A stretch of DNA of 64,000 nt. Origin: Psittacicella hinzii (GTDB lineage: Bacteria; Pseudomonadota; Gammaproteobacteria; Enterobacterales; Psittacicellaceae). Positions within the stretch are counted from its first letter, which is position 1. Each line of letters starts with the position of its first letter. The position numbers were made by a program, and so were the translations under genes. Below the pieces are notes generated by a model that saw only the letters and a program-made list of their open reading frames with translations, searched no databases and was not told the DNA's origin. Where the stretch lies: contig NZ_NRHC01000016.1 in assembly GCF_003585885.1 (NCBI RefSeq), forward strand, positions 55,707-119,706. The letters run 5' to 3'. Shown one piece after another: positions 46,466 through 56,143 of the stretch.

Positions 46466-47572
46466 GTGCATAATGCTATTTTCTATAAGCCCAAGCATTT
46501 TTGGAGAGCAATAACTTCTTTTGTTATTGCGGTTACTTTATTTTGCTTATCTATAACTAAGACAATTGAGCCTTTTAAAACTAGTTTAGATAATCTAACT
46601 AACAGAATCTTCATCTTTAATTCAGGGACTAAACAATTTGTCAATCATATTTCTCCTAATTTTAGAGATGTAGGTTCATTAAATAGTGCAAATGAGCAAC
46701 TACAAAAACAAGTAGTAGAGTTGCAAGCGCAATTAAATAGATTTAAGGCTGTTTTAGAAGAAAATGGACAACTTAAAGCCTTGCTAAATATTTCTCAAGC
46801 AGAAATAGCTAGATTTGATGCTGTTAATGTTATTAACACAGAGCAAGGAGTAAAAAGTAACATTATTTTTATTGATAAAGGTACTAATGATGGGATTTTT
46901 TACGGACAAAATATAGTGGATGCTTATGGCTTAATAGGTCAAATAATTTCAGTTTCAGATAATCAAAGTCGTGTTTTAATGATTACTGATATTAATTCAT
47001 ATGTACCAGTTTACAATTCTAGTAATCAAGAAGCGTATCTATTGAAAGGTACAAATAGTTCTGAACTTTTAGTTGAACATATTAGACCTAAGTCAACCTT
47101 AAAGGTAGGTGATATTCTTTATACTTCTGGTTTAGCTAAGAGATTTATAAAAAATTATCAGGTAGCTAAAGTAAGTCGAGTGATTACAGATAATAACAAT
47201 AATGTAATCAGAGCTTACGCAGAGCCATTAGCACATTTAAGTAGTTTGCGTTATATGGTAGCTCTATGGCCTTATTGTGAGGTAAATCCAGCAAAATCGG
47301 CTCTAAATTTAGTATATAATCGTGAATTTATGTATAATTCACTAAACGCTAGAAATTACTCTAATAAGAGAAAAACTAATTTTTTAAACTATACCTATAA
47401 AGGTATAAACCCAGAAAATTTAAGTATAGGTAAATACTTAGAGCGTCTTAATGATTTAAAAACAATGGAACTGCTCTCTTATAAGGAAGATACCGATTTA
47501 GGTCGACAACACTGTTATACGATCAACCAAACACGTGTACCTGTAAATACAGAGGAGAGAGGAAGTGAATAA
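46466..47572 (+). CDS. mreC: Rod-shape-determining protein MreC
   Basis: A bitopic elongasome protein that links MreB to wall synthases. The start is GTG (46466) with AAGG eight bases upstream. The 368-residue product has a membrane helix (about 15-32), a periplasmic coiled coil (about 70-108, with LNSANEQLQKQVVELQAQL) and the MreC beta-barrel domains (about 115-275, GLIGQIISVSDNQSRVLMITD). The C-terminal 90 residues, basic and Asn/Tyr-rich, are not typical. mreB is not upstream; metG is. mreD overlaps its end by 8 bases. Confidence 0.9.
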   Translation: MHNAIFYKPKHFWRAITSFVIAVTLFCLSITKTIEPFKTSLDNLTNRIFIFNSGTKQFVNHISPNFRDVGSLNSANEQLQKQVVELQAQLNRFKAVLEENGQLKALLNISQAEIARFDAVNVINTEQGVKSNIIFIDKGTNDGIFYGQNIVDAYGLIGQIISVSDNQSRVLMITDINSYVPVYNSSNQEAYLLKGTNSSELLVEHIRPKSTLKVGDILYTSGLAKRFIKNYQVAKVSRVITDNNNNVIRAYAEPLAHLSSLRYMVALWPYCEVNPAKSALNLVYNREFMYNSLNARNYSNKRKTNFLNYTYKGINPENLSIGKYLERLNDLKTMELLSYKEDTDLGRQHCYTINQTRVPVNTEERGSE

Positions 47573-48068
47573 TTTAATTCGTTTATTAGTAATTTACTTA
47601 ACTTTCTTCTTGGCTTTTGTGGTAACGACTATTCCGTGGAGTAGCGAGTATGCAAGTTTTAGACCACATTGGATCTTAACTTTACTTTTAGTATGGACTA
47701 TAAGAGATTCTGCTAAAGTAGGATATATTACTGCTCTTGTGGTAGGCGTACTGTTAGATAGTATTTCGGGTACCCCTTTAGGAGAGCATGCTATCGCTTT
47801 TATTATAGTTACATTTATTAATACTCGTTTAGTTAAGCTTTATAATTCCATTGGTTTTGCATTCCAAACAATTTGTACCACTGTAATTATTGTAATCTAT
47901 TCTTTAATAATAGCATTATTAGAATTATTCTCTTATAATCTTATTCAATTTAATCTGAGCTTTTTCTTACCAATTCTTACTTCTGTAATAATTTGGGCAT
48001 GGGTATTTACTGCAATTGGTATGTTGCAGTATTGGTTAGTTAAACGTTTTAGAATAAATTTTAGGTAA
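47565..48068 (+). CDS. mreD: Rod-shape-determining protein MreD
   Basis: An inner-membrane partner of MreC, 167 residues with about five helices. GTG start overlapping the end of mreC, with GAGAGGAA upstream; such overlap implies translational coupling. Conserved features are [14 protein letters not shown] and [20 protein letters not shown]. Confidence 0.88.
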   Translation: MNNLIRLLVIYLTFFLAFVVTTIPWSSEYASFRPHWILTLLLVWTIRDSAKVGYITALVVGVLLDSISGTPLGEHAIAFIIVTFINTRLVKLYNSIGFAFQTICTTVIIVIYSLIIALLELFSYNLIQFNLSFFLPILTSVIIWAWVFTAIGMLQYWLVKRFRINFR

Positions 48069-48073
48069 AATTT

Positions 48074-49351
48074 ATGAATTCTCAAGAATTATTTCAAGCT
48101 AGTAAACAATGTATTCCTGGAGGAGTTAATAGTCCTGTAAGAGCATTTAACTCTGTTGATTCTGATCCAGTATTTATTGCGAGAGCAGACAAAGCATATG
48201 TTTATGATGTTGAAGGTAATCAATATGTTGATTTTGTTGGCTCATGGGGACCTGCGATTTTAGGACACAATAATCCAGAAGTAGCTAGCGAAATTAAGAA
48301 AGCAATTGATAATGGATTAAGTTTTGGTGCTCCAACACAAATAGAACTTGAATTAGCTAACTACCTAACAAATCATATCCCAAATTTAGAAATGGTTAGA
48401 ATGGTTTCTTCAGGTACAGAAGCAACAATGAGTGCAATCAGATTAGCTCGTGGATTTACGTCTAGAGAAAAGATAATTAAGTTTGCTGGTTGCTACCATG
48501 GACACAGTGATTCCTTACTGGTAAATGCAGGTTCAGGGGCTTTAACTCAAGGAGTTCCAAGCTCTGCAGGGGTTACAGAAGGAGTAGCTAAAGATACTTT
48601 AGTAGCTAAATATAATAATTTAAATTCAGTTAAAGAGTTGTTTGAAGCTAATAAGGGACAAATAGCTTGTGTAATTGTAGAGCCTGTAGCGGGTAATATG
48701 AACTGTGTACCTCCTGAAGAAGGATTTTTACAAGGTCTACGTGAACTTTGTGATCAATATGGAGCAGTCCTAATTTTTGATGAAGTTATGACTGGATTTA
48801 GGGTTGCATTTGCAGGAGCGCAAGAAGTTTATAAAGTTAACCCTGATTTAATAACTTTAGGTAAAATAATTGGTGGAGGAATGCCTGTAGGAGCATTTGG
48901 TGGTAAGAAAGAAATAATGGAAAAAATTGCACCATTAGGTCCAGTATATCAAGCAGGTACTTTGTCAGGTAATCCTCTATCTATGACAGCAGGATTAACG
49001 ACGTTAAAACTTTTAAACAAAGAAGAGAATTATCAGCAATTAAAAGAGAGCACTGAGTATCTCTTAACAGGTTTAAAGGATTTAGCTTCAAAATATAACA
49101 TTCCATTTTATACGACTCAGGTAGGTGGAATGTTTGGCTTTTTCTTTACAGATAAAGAAGTTGTTGATTTAGAGATGGCAATGCAGGCTGATCTTTCTAA
49201 ATTTAAAACTTTTCATAAATTTATGTTAAATCATGGTGTGTATTTAGCTCCTTCTGCATTTGAAGCAGGCTTTATGTCGCTAGCTCATACTAAAGCTGAT
49301 TTAGATTTTGTATTGGAAGTAGCTGAACAAGCATTTGCACAGTTAGCTTAA
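48074..49351 (+). CDS. hemL: Glutamate-1-semialdehyde 2,1-aminomutase
   Basis: Makes 5-aminolevulinate in the C5 heme pathway. The 425-residue PLP enzyme matches HemL (426): [43 protein letters not shown] and the PLP Lys264 in [17 protein letters not shown]. It starts 5 bases after mreD, so it shares that transcript. The other heme genes are not nearby, except for the heme chaperone gene hemW at 15.5 kb. Confidence 0.97.
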   Translation: MNSQELFQASKQCIPGGVNSPVRAFNSVDSDPVFIARADKAYVYDVEGNQYVDFVGSWGPAILGHNNPEVASEIKKAIDNGLSFGAPTQIELELANYLTNHIPNLEMVRMVSSGTEATMSAIRLARGFTSREKIIKFAGCYHGHSDSLLVNAGSGALTQGVPSSAGVTEGVAKDTLVAKYNNLNSVKELFEANKGQIACVIVEPVAGNMNCVPPEEGFLQGLRELCDQYGAVLIFDEVMTGFRVAFAGAQEVYKVNPDLITLGKIIGGGMPVGAFGGKKEIMEKIAPLGPVYQAGTLSGNPLSMTAGLTTLKLLNKEENYQQLKESTEYLLTGLKDLASKYNIPFYTTQVGGMFGFFFTDKEVVDLEMAMQADLSKFKTFHKFMLNHGVYLAPSAFEAGFMSLAHTKADLDFVLEVAEQAFAQLA

Positions 49352-49370
49352 GATTAAATGAGGTATCTTC

Positions 49371-49748
49371 ATGGGGCTTAGATTGTTTAATTTTATTTTA
49401 GTTTGCGCTATAGGCTATTTAGTTTACGGCATAATAATTGGTAGAAATGGGTACATTTACCTCAATGATATGAAATATAAGATAGCTGAGCAAACGCAAA
49501 TAAACGCTAAGCTCCAGCAAGATAACGCATACTTACAACAAAGAGTAGAAGCTTTAAAAAGTGGTAATTTATTTACTTACGAATCTTTTGCACGCAGACA
49601 ACTAAATTACATTCGTAAAGATGAGGTATTTTTTAGAATAATAGATAATCGTGTTTTACCTAACTATTATTCAAAAGATGACAATCGTAAATATATTCCA
49701 GCACCAAATTCACCAATTCTAAATCCTAATTTTAGTAAGAGAGATTAA
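49371..49748 (+). CDS. ftsB: Cell division protein FtsB
   Basis: A small bitopic divisome protein. It has a membrane helix (about 5-23), then a coiled coil (about 30-64, MKYKIAEQTQINAKLQQDN) with the FtsB turn AQRGYIEEAAR-like ESFARRQLNYIRKDEVFFRI. At 125 residues it has a C-terminal tail about 20 longer than E. coli FtsB (103). The order ftsB-ispD-ispF is the same as in E. coli; ispD starts 2 bases after its stop. Confidence 0.86.
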   Translation: MGLRLFNFILVCAIGYLVYGIIIGRNGYIYLNDMKYKIAEQTQINAKLQQDNAYLQQRVEALKSGNLFTYESFARRQLNYIRKDEVFFRIIDNRVLPNYYSKDDNRKYIPAPNSPILNPNFSKRD

Positions 49749-49750
49749 GG

Positions 49751-50707
49751 ATGTTTAAATATATTTCTTTGCTTTGTGCCGCTGGTGTTGGTTCACGTAT
49801 GCAAGCAGAAGTACCTAAACAATATCTTAAATTAAATTATCAAGGTGAACAAAAATCTCTTTTAGAAATAGTAGAGCAAAAATTTAGTGAACATGTAGAT
49901 GCTAGTATTGTAGCTTTACATGAAGAGGATAAATATTGTGCAAATCTAGAAAAATTCAAAGATTTCAAGAGATACAGCGAGAGTAATTCTAGTTTGCTTC
50001 AAGAAGCTTCTGACGAGTTATACTTTTGTTGGGGTTATGGGCAACGTATTAATACAGTTTATTCTTTACTAGCAAACTCAATGGAGCTATGCTTACGCAA
50101 AGGTTGGGATCCTGCTAAAACTTTTGTGTTAATTCATGATGTAGCTCGTCCATGTATAACTTCACAAGATATAAGTAACATAATCTCCTTTTGTAAGGAA
50201 TTAGATTCAATTGAAACAATTATAGCTAAGAATGGCGAAGCTGTACTTGCCGGTCTTTTGCCTGTAAATTTTGTAGTTGATTCTGTTAAAAAGTACTCAG
50301 AGCAATTTGCACAGGAAAATATTCCCCGTGACAATTTAGTGCTTGCGCAGACACCACAAACGTTTAATTTACTATACCTTTACTATATCTTAACTAAGCT
50401 TTTTATAGCACTAGATGAACCTGTAGATTTAAGTAAGTATTATCACTCTTACAATAAGTATTTAGTTAGTTTTAGTAGCTTACAGGCTCTAGAAAATAGT
50501 AAAATCGCGGATAAGAAGTTATTGTATAATAATACTTTAACAAGTATGGCGAATAAACAAATTATTGCATCTTTAACAGATGAAAGTTCGGTAATGGTAT
50601 ATCTTAATGATTTAGTAAAAATTGTAAAATTTGGACGTCATAATCTTAAAGTAACCTTACCAGATGATTTACCTTTAGCACAGTTTTACATTAATTTAGG
50701 AAATTAA
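49751..50707 (+). CDS. ispD: 2-C-methyl-D-erythritol 4-phosphate cytidylyltransferase, enlarged
   Basis: Third step of the MEP isoprenoid pathway. The CTP-binding start [42 protein letters not shown] and the closing [23 protein letters not shown] are present. At 318 residues it is about 80 longer than E. coli IspD (236); additions lie around residues 55-100 (including a cysteine- and tyrosine-rich stretch) and 215-275. The short usual AGG motif is retained as AAGVGSRM. ispF starts 1 base downstream. Confidence 0.88.
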   Translation: MFKYISLLCAAGVGSRMQAEVPKQYLKLNYQGEQKSLLEIVEQKFSEHVDASIVALHEEDKYCANLEKFKDFKRYSESNSSLLQEASDELYFCWGYGQRINTVYSLLANSMELCLRKGWDPAKTFVLIHDVARPCITSQDISNIISFCKELDSIETIIAKNGEAVLAGLLPVNFVVDSVKKYSEQFAQENIPRDNLVLAQTPQTFNLLYLYYILTKLFIALDEPVDLSKYYHSYNKYLVSFSSLQALENSKIADKKLLYNNTLTSMANKQIIASLTDESSVMVYLNDLVKIVKFGRHNLKVTLPDDLPLAQFYINLGN

Positions 50708-50708
50708 T

Positions 50709-51197
50709 ATGTTTAGAATAGGACATGGTTTCGATGTACACGCATTCGATACTAATTCAAATGGCCCTATTAAAATGGGTGGAGTTAGCATCCCACACCA
50801 ACATGATTTTTTAGCTCACAGTGATGGGGATGTACTTTTACATGCCATTTGTGACGCTCTGCTAGGAGCTTTAGCTTTAGGAGATATAGGTAAACATTTT
50901 CCTGATACCTCAATGGATTATCATAAAATTGATAGTAAAATCTTATTAAAAAAGACTTATGATCTAATTAAAGATAAAGGATATAAGCTTGTTAATTTAG
51001 ATAGTACTATTATTGCTCAAGCTCCAAAGTTTTTGCCATATATTGAGCAAATGCGCTTAAGCATTGCTAAAGTTTTAGAAACAGAAGTTGAAAATGTTTC
51101 TGTTAAAGCAACTACAAGTGAAAAATTAGGCTTTACTGGAAGAAAAGAAGGTATAGCGGTAGAAGCTGTTGTTCTTATTCAAAAGGAAAGTAATTAA
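50709..51197 (+). CDS. ispF: 2-C-methyl-D-erythritol 2,4-cyclodiphosphate synthase
   Basis: Fifth step of the MEP pathway. The 162-residue protein has the zinc-binding GHGFDVHAF (Asp and His near 8-10), [32 protein letters not shown] and the closing [21 protein letters not shown]. It overlaps the next gene by one base. Confidence 0.96.
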   Translation: MFRIGHGFDVHAFDTNSNGPIKMGGVSIPHQHDFLAHSDGDVLLHAICDALLGALALGDIGKHFPDTSMDYHKIDSKILLKKTYDLIKDKGYKLVNLDSTIIAQAPKFLPYIEQMRLSIAKVLETEVENVSVKATTSEKLGFTGRKEGIAVEAVVLIQKESN

Positions 51198-51811
51198 TGA
51201 AAATAATGCAAAGGTTTTATAATCGTTTGACTTACTATGCTGGTCATAAAAACGCAAATACTTTTTTATGTGTGTATAGTTTTCTAGAAGCGATTATTTT
51301 ACCTATACCAATAGATGTTCTTTTAGGACCTATTGCTATGCAAAAGCCACATCAAGCTTTTAGGTTAGCATTTTATGCGGCTTTTTATTCTTTACTTGGT
51401 GGGTGTGTTGGCTATGCATTAGGTTATTATTTTCATGATGTCGCAGCTTATATTTTTTCATTAATCTCAGGTAGTGAAGTTAGTGCTGAAAATTTAGATC
51501 AAAGCGCAACTTTTATTCAAATAAAGAACTTTCTTGAAGATTATGGAATTTTATCTGTAGTTTTAGTTGGTTTTACACCACTACCGTTTAAGATTTTTTC
51601 AATTGCTTTTGGCTTTTTTGGTTACAATTTTGTAATTTTCTTTGTTTTAAGCTTTATATCTCGCTTAATAAGATTCTTAATTGTATCTTACCTTTTTGCT
51701 TATTTTGGACAAAAATATAGTAAACAAATTGAAAATATTATTAATAAATCAAGTTGGATAATATTAATTTTATCTATTTTAGGCTTAGTTTTATATCTAT
51801 TACTCAAGTAA
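51197..51811 (+). CDS. yqaA: YqaA/DedA-family membrane protein
   Basis: A 204-residue inner-membrane protein of the SNARE-associated/DedA group, with about four or five helices. Motifs are SFLEAIILPIPIDVLLGPIAM and the re-entrant segment GFTPLPFKIFSIAFGFF. Members are implicated in phospholipid or proton-coupled transport, but the substrate of YqaA is not established. It is translationally coupled to ispF by a one-base overlap. Its start is the ATG in TAATG. Confidence 0.82.
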   Translation: MKIMQRFYNRLTYYAGHKNANTFLCVYSFLEAIILPIPIDVLLGPIAMQKPHQAFRLAFYAAFYSLLGGCVGYALGYYFHDVAAYIFSLISGSEVSAENLDQSATFIQIKNFLEDYGILSVVLVGFTPLPFKIFSIAFGFFGYNFVIFFVLSFISRLIRFLIVSYLFAYFGQKYSKQIENIINKSSWIILILSILGLVLYLLLK

Positions 51812-51826
51812 ACTAGAGGAATTATA

Positions 51827-53020
51827 ATGACCCCAAAGGTTTTAAAACTATCTTTAACTACTTTAGTAGTTTCATTATTAGCAGCATGCTCAGCACCAAA
51901 TAATAATGCACCTATTTATAATATTTCAGGTACTGGTCAGTATGCTGGAACAACACAACAACAAACAACAAGCACTCCTGTACAAAATACCAATACTTCA
52001 AGCATTAATCCAAGCTTTAGTGTTAATCCAGCAGAAGAGAATAGCTCTGTTTATGTAAATGATAATGCAAGTAATACTGTATCTTCAAATGTAAATACAG
52101 TAGCTAATAATGTAAATACTGTAACTAACAGTGCTAGCTTACAAGCTTGTGAAGCTACGCAACCATTTGTAATTCCTCGCGATGCTGACAATAAACCTAT
52201 CTATAGTCGTATTCAAAAGGGTTCTTACACTGCTAAAAATTACGTAGTACAACAAAGTGATACGCTATTTTTACTAGGTTATATTTCAGGTACATCTGAC
52301 AAAGAAGTAGCAAGAATTAATAATTTATCTTTAAATAGTGTACTAACTCCAGGTACTGTTTTAGTGCTAAATCCAAATGCTTGTAACGGTGCTTCAGTGC
52401 AGCAACAAGTTACTGCTCCAGTAGCTACAACAGTTAATGCAAGTAAACAAGCAGTACAAACCACTACATCATCTGCACAACAACAAGCGCAACAACAAGC
52501 GCAAAAAGTACAACAGCAGGCTACTCAAGCAACTCAACCAGTAACAGCAAGTACAACTAATACCACAGTAACTTCACAACCACAACAAACTACAACAAGC
52601 CAAACACAAGCGGCGCAAACAGTACAAGCTCAAGGACAAGCAACAGGTTCTAATGCTCTAATGTGGCCAGCTAATGGGCGTGTGATTCAAACTTACTCAA
52701 ATAAAGATGGTAGTGACCACTCAATTCATATTGCTGGTACAATCGGCGATAAGATCTACGCTTCGCAAGATGGTCATGTAATTTATGAAGGGGTTTATAA
52801 TAAATACGGTAACACTGTTATTATCAACCATAATAACAGTATGCTAACAGTTTACGCTTGTAACTCAAGTAATAAAGTTAAAGCTAACCAAACAGTTAAA
52901 AAAGGTGATGTTATTGCTTTAATGGGTAATACTTGTGGTAAAGGTACGACAATGCTATTCTATCAAGTACGTGTGAATGGTAATACTGTAGATCCTTTAA
53001 AATATTTAGCAAAACGTTAA
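51827..53020 (+). CDS. nlpD: NlpD-like lipoprotein, amidase activator
   Basis: An outer-membrane lipoprotein of 397 residues. It has a lipobox LAAC at Cys21, a low-complexity Asn/Thr/Ser/Gln stretch, a LysM domain (about 138-183, YVVQQSDTLFLLGYISG) and a Gln/Thr-rich linker (about 190-280). The C-terminal LytM/M23 domain has lost its metal ligands: the HxH site reads LFYQVR. This is the form of NlpD/EnvC-type activators of AmiC-like amidases, not an active peptidase. Two C-terminal cysteines (in VYACNSS and GNTCGKG) could form a disulfide. Confidence 0.85.
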   Translation: MTPKVLKLSLTTLVVSLLAACSAPNNNAPIYNISGTGQYAGTTQQQTTSTPVQNTNTSSINPSFSVNPAEENSSVYVNDNASNTVSSNVNTVANNVNTVTNSASLQACEATQPFVIPRDADNKPIYSRIQKGSYTAKNYVVQQSDTLFLLGYISGTSDKEVARINNLSLNSVLTPGTVLVLNPNACNGASVQQQVTAPVATTVNASKQAVQTTTSSAQQQAQQQAQKVQQQATQATQPVTASTTNTTVTSQPQQTTTSQTQAAQTVQAQGQATGSNALMWPANGRVIQTYSNKDGSDHSIHIAGTIGDKIYASQDGHVIYEGVYNKYGNTVIINHNNSMLTVYACNSSNKVKANQTVKKGDVIALMGNTCGKGTTMLFYQVRVNGNTVDPLKYLAKR

Positions 53021-53026
53021 TTAAAC

Positions 53027-53067
53027 AAAAAAGATTATTTACTTTCGGGGTAAATAATCTTTTTTTA
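53027..53067 (+). terminator. Terminator after nlpD
   Basis: A perfect 16-bp stem (53027-53042 with 53050-53065) with a 7-base loop and T-run. Confidence 0.9.
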
Positions 53068-53083
53068 AATCTTTGAATTTATT

Positions 53084-54310
53084 ATGAATTTCCAATCAAA
53101 ATTTGCATTTTACTATACAGCTATCGCTCTCTGTTTAGTAACACTAATTAGCCGTGCTCCTTTTACAGAGTTGTCTCCAATTATAGATATAGTTGCTAAT
53201 GAAATGGGACTAAGCAAAACGCAACAAGGAATTATCTTGAGCTTACCAACTTTTGTAATGGCATTTTTTGCTCTACTAGTAGTAAAGATTGACCAAAAAA
53301 TTGGTTTTGTTCTAGCTATTTTATATGGAATGTTTGCTATAGCCTTAGGGATTGTAATAAGAGATTATTTAAGCTCTTACATCACTCCTGGAGTTTACAG
53401 TATATATTTAGGGACAATAATATTATCTCTAGGTATTACGATAATAAGCGTGCTTTATCCTGCATTTATTAACGGTTTCTTTCGAAAGCAACTGGGCTTG
53501 CTAAATGCAATTAATGGAGCAAACCTATCAGTTTCTTCATTACTTGGTACCTTTTCAGCGTTGTTAATGATTGAATTAGGTTATTCTTGGCAAGCTGTTG
53601 GTTCTCTATGGTTGATTGTCACTATAGCTATAATAATCGTTTATTTACCTAGTTTAAAGTTTACAGCTGGGGGAATGAAAGTAATTAGACAATCAAGAGA
53701 AAATATTGATTTATCAACTAGTGCTCCAGTAAAGGTTTCTATGTGGAGACAACTAGCTCCTTGGTGTATAGCAATAACCTTTGGTTTAGAAAGTTTTAAT
53801 TTTTATTTTGCGATAAGTTGGTTTAAGTCTTATATAGGAGAAGCTATTACGAACGCGCAATTTAGTTTTTTAGTTAACTTATTTCAGTTACTTGCTCTAG
53901 TATTTTCTCTGATTACGCCTATAGTAGTAATGAAATATAAAGAAAAGCTAGCTGTCATTTTCTTTATCAGTTCTGCTATTTTCTCTGCTACAACAATTAG
54001 CATGTTATTTGTTACTAATTATTATCTGTTAATTGTTATTTTTGCAATTTTTGGAGCGTTAGCAGGTTTTATCTTAGCGGTATTGCTTTTATTATTATCT
54101 TTAAAACTAAATACTTCTGCAGGCACCTCTAAACTGTCTTCTATAGTCAATAGTGTAGGTTTTATAGTAACATCTATATACTTATTACTTTTTGGTTGGC
54201 TATATGATATTACAGATACTTATTACGCAAGTATTGCTTTACTCGTAGTTGGTAGTATTATTTTACCAATCACTTCATACTTTGCAGTTAAACTTAAAAT
54301 TATAGAATAA
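53084..54310 (+). CDS. MFS transporter, CynX/NimT-like
   Basis: A 408-residue protein with twelve predicted helices and a central polar loop (about 195-225). The N-terminus ALCLVTLISRAPFTELSPI and GLSKTQQGIILSLPTFVMAFFA match the cyanate/nitroimidazole transport group (CynX, NimT, YeaN). The substrate cannot be told. It has no partner genes (no cynS) and lies between two terminators. Confidence 0.8.
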   Translation: MNFQSKFAFYYTAIALCLVTLISRAPFTELSPIIDIVANEMGLSKTQQGIILSLPTFVMAFFALLVVKIDQKIGFVLAILYGMFAIALGIVIRDYLSSYITPGVYSIYLGTIILSLGITIISVLYPAFINGFFRKQLGLLNAINGANLSVSSLLGTFSALLMIELGYSWQAVGSLWLIVTIAIIIVYLPSLKFTAGGMKVIRQSRENIDLSTSAPVKVSMWRQLAPWCIAITFGLESFNFYFAISWFKSYIGEAITNAQFSFLVNLFQLLALVFSLITPIVVMKYKEKLAVIFFISSAIFSATTISMLFVTNYYLLIVIFAIFGALAGFILAVLLLLLSLKLNTSAGTSKLSSIVNSVGFIVTSIYLLLFGWLYDITDTYYASIALLVVGSIILPITSYFAVKLKIIE

Positions 54311-54347
54311 AAATAAAGCTCTTGTAAATTAATACAAGAGCTTATTT
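54311..54347. terminator. Two-way terminator between the MFS gene and tRNA-Leu
   Basis: A 15-base stem with one mismatch (54311-54325 with 54334-54347), loop of about 8 bases, A/T runs on both sides. It ends the MFS gene and, on the other strand, the secG-tRNA-Leu transcript. Confidence 0.85.
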
Positions 54348-54352
54348 TATAT

Positions 54353-54438
54353 TGGTGCAGATAGTGAGACTTGAACTCACACGCACGATGTGCACTACCC
54401 CCTCAAGATAGCGTGTCTACCAATTCCACCATACCTGC
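54353..54438 (-). tRNA. tRNA-Leu (GAG)
   Basis: An 86-base class II tRNA on the minus strand, with acceptor GCAGGTA/TATCTGC, discriminator A and encoded CCA. The anticodon arm CTATC/GGTAG encloses TTGAGGG with anticodon GAG. A long variable arm follows. It lies 10 bases after secG, as leuU does in E. coli, and is probably cut from the secG transcript. Confidence 0.95.
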
Positions 54439-54448
54439 TTAAAACTTA

Positions 54449-54811
54449 TTATTTGTTATCGGAATTACTTGGCGTTGCCGGATTTTCCGAAGGAACAGAA
54501 GTTGGAAGTGATGGAGATACTGGAGCTGTTTGAGTTGGAGTATCACTAATTTGTTTTAAAAGATCATCACTTTGTGAATCTCGATGTGTAGTTATGTTAG
54601 CAATAACTAACGCTACTAACATAAAAATAGTCGCAAAAATAGCAGTTAAACGGCTTAAAAAAGTTGCAGAACCTGATGAACCAAACACTGTGTTAGAGGC
54701 ACCAGTACCACCTAAAGCACCAGCGTCAGCACCTTTACCTTGCTGCAACATAATTAAAACAATGATAAATACTGCAACGACTACATATAATACTAATAAA
54801 AGAGTATACAT
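54449..54811 (-). CDS. secG: Protein translocase subunit SecG
   Basis: An auxiliary subunit of the SecYEG channel. It has two membrane helices (about 3-21 and 50-72) and the core [33 protein letters not shown] across them. At 120 residues it matches the family, with a Ser/Thr/Pro-rich C-terminal tail. There is no clear Shine-Dalgarno site. It is cotranscribed with tRNA-Leu downstream. Confidence 0.93.
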   Translation of the reverse strand: MYTLLLVLYVVVAVFIIVLIMLQQGKGADAGALGGTGASNTVFGSSGSATFLSRLTAIFATIFMLVALVIANITTHRDSQSDDLLKQISDTPTQTAPVSPSLPTSVPSENPATPSNSDNK

Positions 54812-54928
54812 TGTTATTAATCTGTATTTGCTTTAAAAGCAATTTATAAAAAACTAAAATCTGTTTCTCATTATATAAGAAAAAAGTAGTAAATGCAAGG
54901 CTTAACTTGCATTTACTAGACTTTTTTA

Positions 54929-56071
54929 TTATTTTTTCTGATTAATATAGCTATTAATTTTACTTAATTTAACAGCCGAAGGTTTATTGTTTCTACCTTT
55001 TTCAGCATCTAACTGTGAAGTAGGATCTACAGTATCAAGAAGCTTGTCTAATTGTTCTTTCTGTGCTTTAGTTAAATGTTTTAAGCTTTTCACTTCAAGA
55101 ATAACAACTAAGTCACTTCTACCACGCTGAACATTTAAACCTTTTTGTTTAAGGAGTATTTGTTGACCATTTTCAGCACCTGCTGGGATTAAAACCTCTT
55201 CAATTCCATCTAAAGTAGGAACAGAGATCTTTTTACCTAACGTAGCTGAAATAAAGTCTATCGGATAGCGAAGCACTAAGTTAGAGTTTCTTGGATCGTA
55301 ATCAAATACTTCGTGAGGTTTAGCATGGATATGTACGAATAAATTACCTGGGATAGATCCAGCCCCAGCTTCATTACCTAAACCTTTGAATCTTAATGTA
55401 CTTTGTGGATTGATGTTCTTAATGTCGTATGAAATAGTTTCTTTTTCTTGAACAGTACCATTTCCATGACAAACTTCACATCTATTGCTTAAATCACGAC
55501 CTGTGCCACGACAGTCTGGACATGTTTGCACAAAGATAAAGTTCTGTACAGTACCTGAACCATGACATTTTTTACAAGCAGGTGCTTGTGTTCCATCTTT
55601 AGAACCTGTACCTTTACATGTGCTACAGTTCTTTTCACGATAGTAGGTAATATCGATGGATTTACCAAAGTGAATATCTTCAAGAGAAACTTGAATATCT
55701 ACAGCGATATCGCTACCTTCTCTAACTGGAGATTTTTGATTTGCATTAGCGCCACCAGCATTGAAGAAAGTGGAGAAGATATCTTCAAAACCACCAAAGC
55801 CACCAAATCCTTCACCGCCAAAGCCAGAACCACCAAATCCTTGTCCATTGCTGCGAATGTAATTTTCGTGTCCTAAACTATCGTACAATTCACGTTTTTC
55901 AGGATTACTTAGTACTTCATAAGCTGCGTTAATTTCTTTGAATTTCTCTGCAGCTTCTTCTGATGAGTTTTTATCTGGATGGTATTGTAATGAAAGTTTT
56001 CTGTAAGCTTTCTTTATATCTCTATCACTAGCAGATTTGTTAATACCAAGGATATCGTAATATGTGCTCAT
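54929..56071 (-). CDS. dnaJ: Chaperone DnaJ
   Basis: Co-chaperone that delivers clients to DnaK. The start at 56071 gives [20 protein letters not shown]; 13 upstream in-frame codons overlap an inter-gene hairpin and are not used. The 380-residue protein has the J-domain HPD (31-33), a Gly/Phe region (about 78-105), four zinc repeats of the CxxCxGxG type ([32 protein letters not shown]) and the C-terminal client-binding domain. Follows dnaK. Confidence 0.96.
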   Translation of the reverse strand: MSTYYDILGINKSASDRDIKKAYRKLSLQYHPDKNSSEEAAEKFKEINAAYEVLSNPEKRELYDSLGHENYIRSNGQGFGGSGFGGEGFGGFGGFEDIFSTFFNAGGANANQKSPVREGSDIAVDIQVSLEDIHFGKSIDITYYREKNCSTCKGTGSKDGTQAPACKKCHGSGTVQNFIFVQTCPDCRGTGRDLSNRCEVCHGNGTVQEKETISYDIKNINPQSTLRFKGLGNEAGAGSIPGNLFVHIHAKPHEVFDYDPRNSNLVLRYPIDFISATLGKKISVPTLDGIEEVLIPAGAENGQQILLKQKGLNVQRGRSDLVVILEVKSLKHLTKAQKEQLDKLLDTVDPTSQLDAEKGRNNKPSAVKLSKINSYINQKK

Positions 56072-56083
56072 AAGATTTTTTAT

Positions 56084-56116
56084 AACAAAAGAGAAAGCCC
56101 ATACTAACATGGGCTT
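56084..56116 (-). terminator. Attenuator-like hairpin between dnaK and dnaJ
   Basis: On the minus strand AAGCCCAT pairs with ATGGGCTT (56109-56116 with 56095-56102) over 6 bases, followed by TCTCTTTT. A partial terminator could lower DnaJ relative to DnaK. Confidence 0.55.
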
Positions 56117-56143
56117 CCTAAATAATTATTTATAAGTTAGTGA

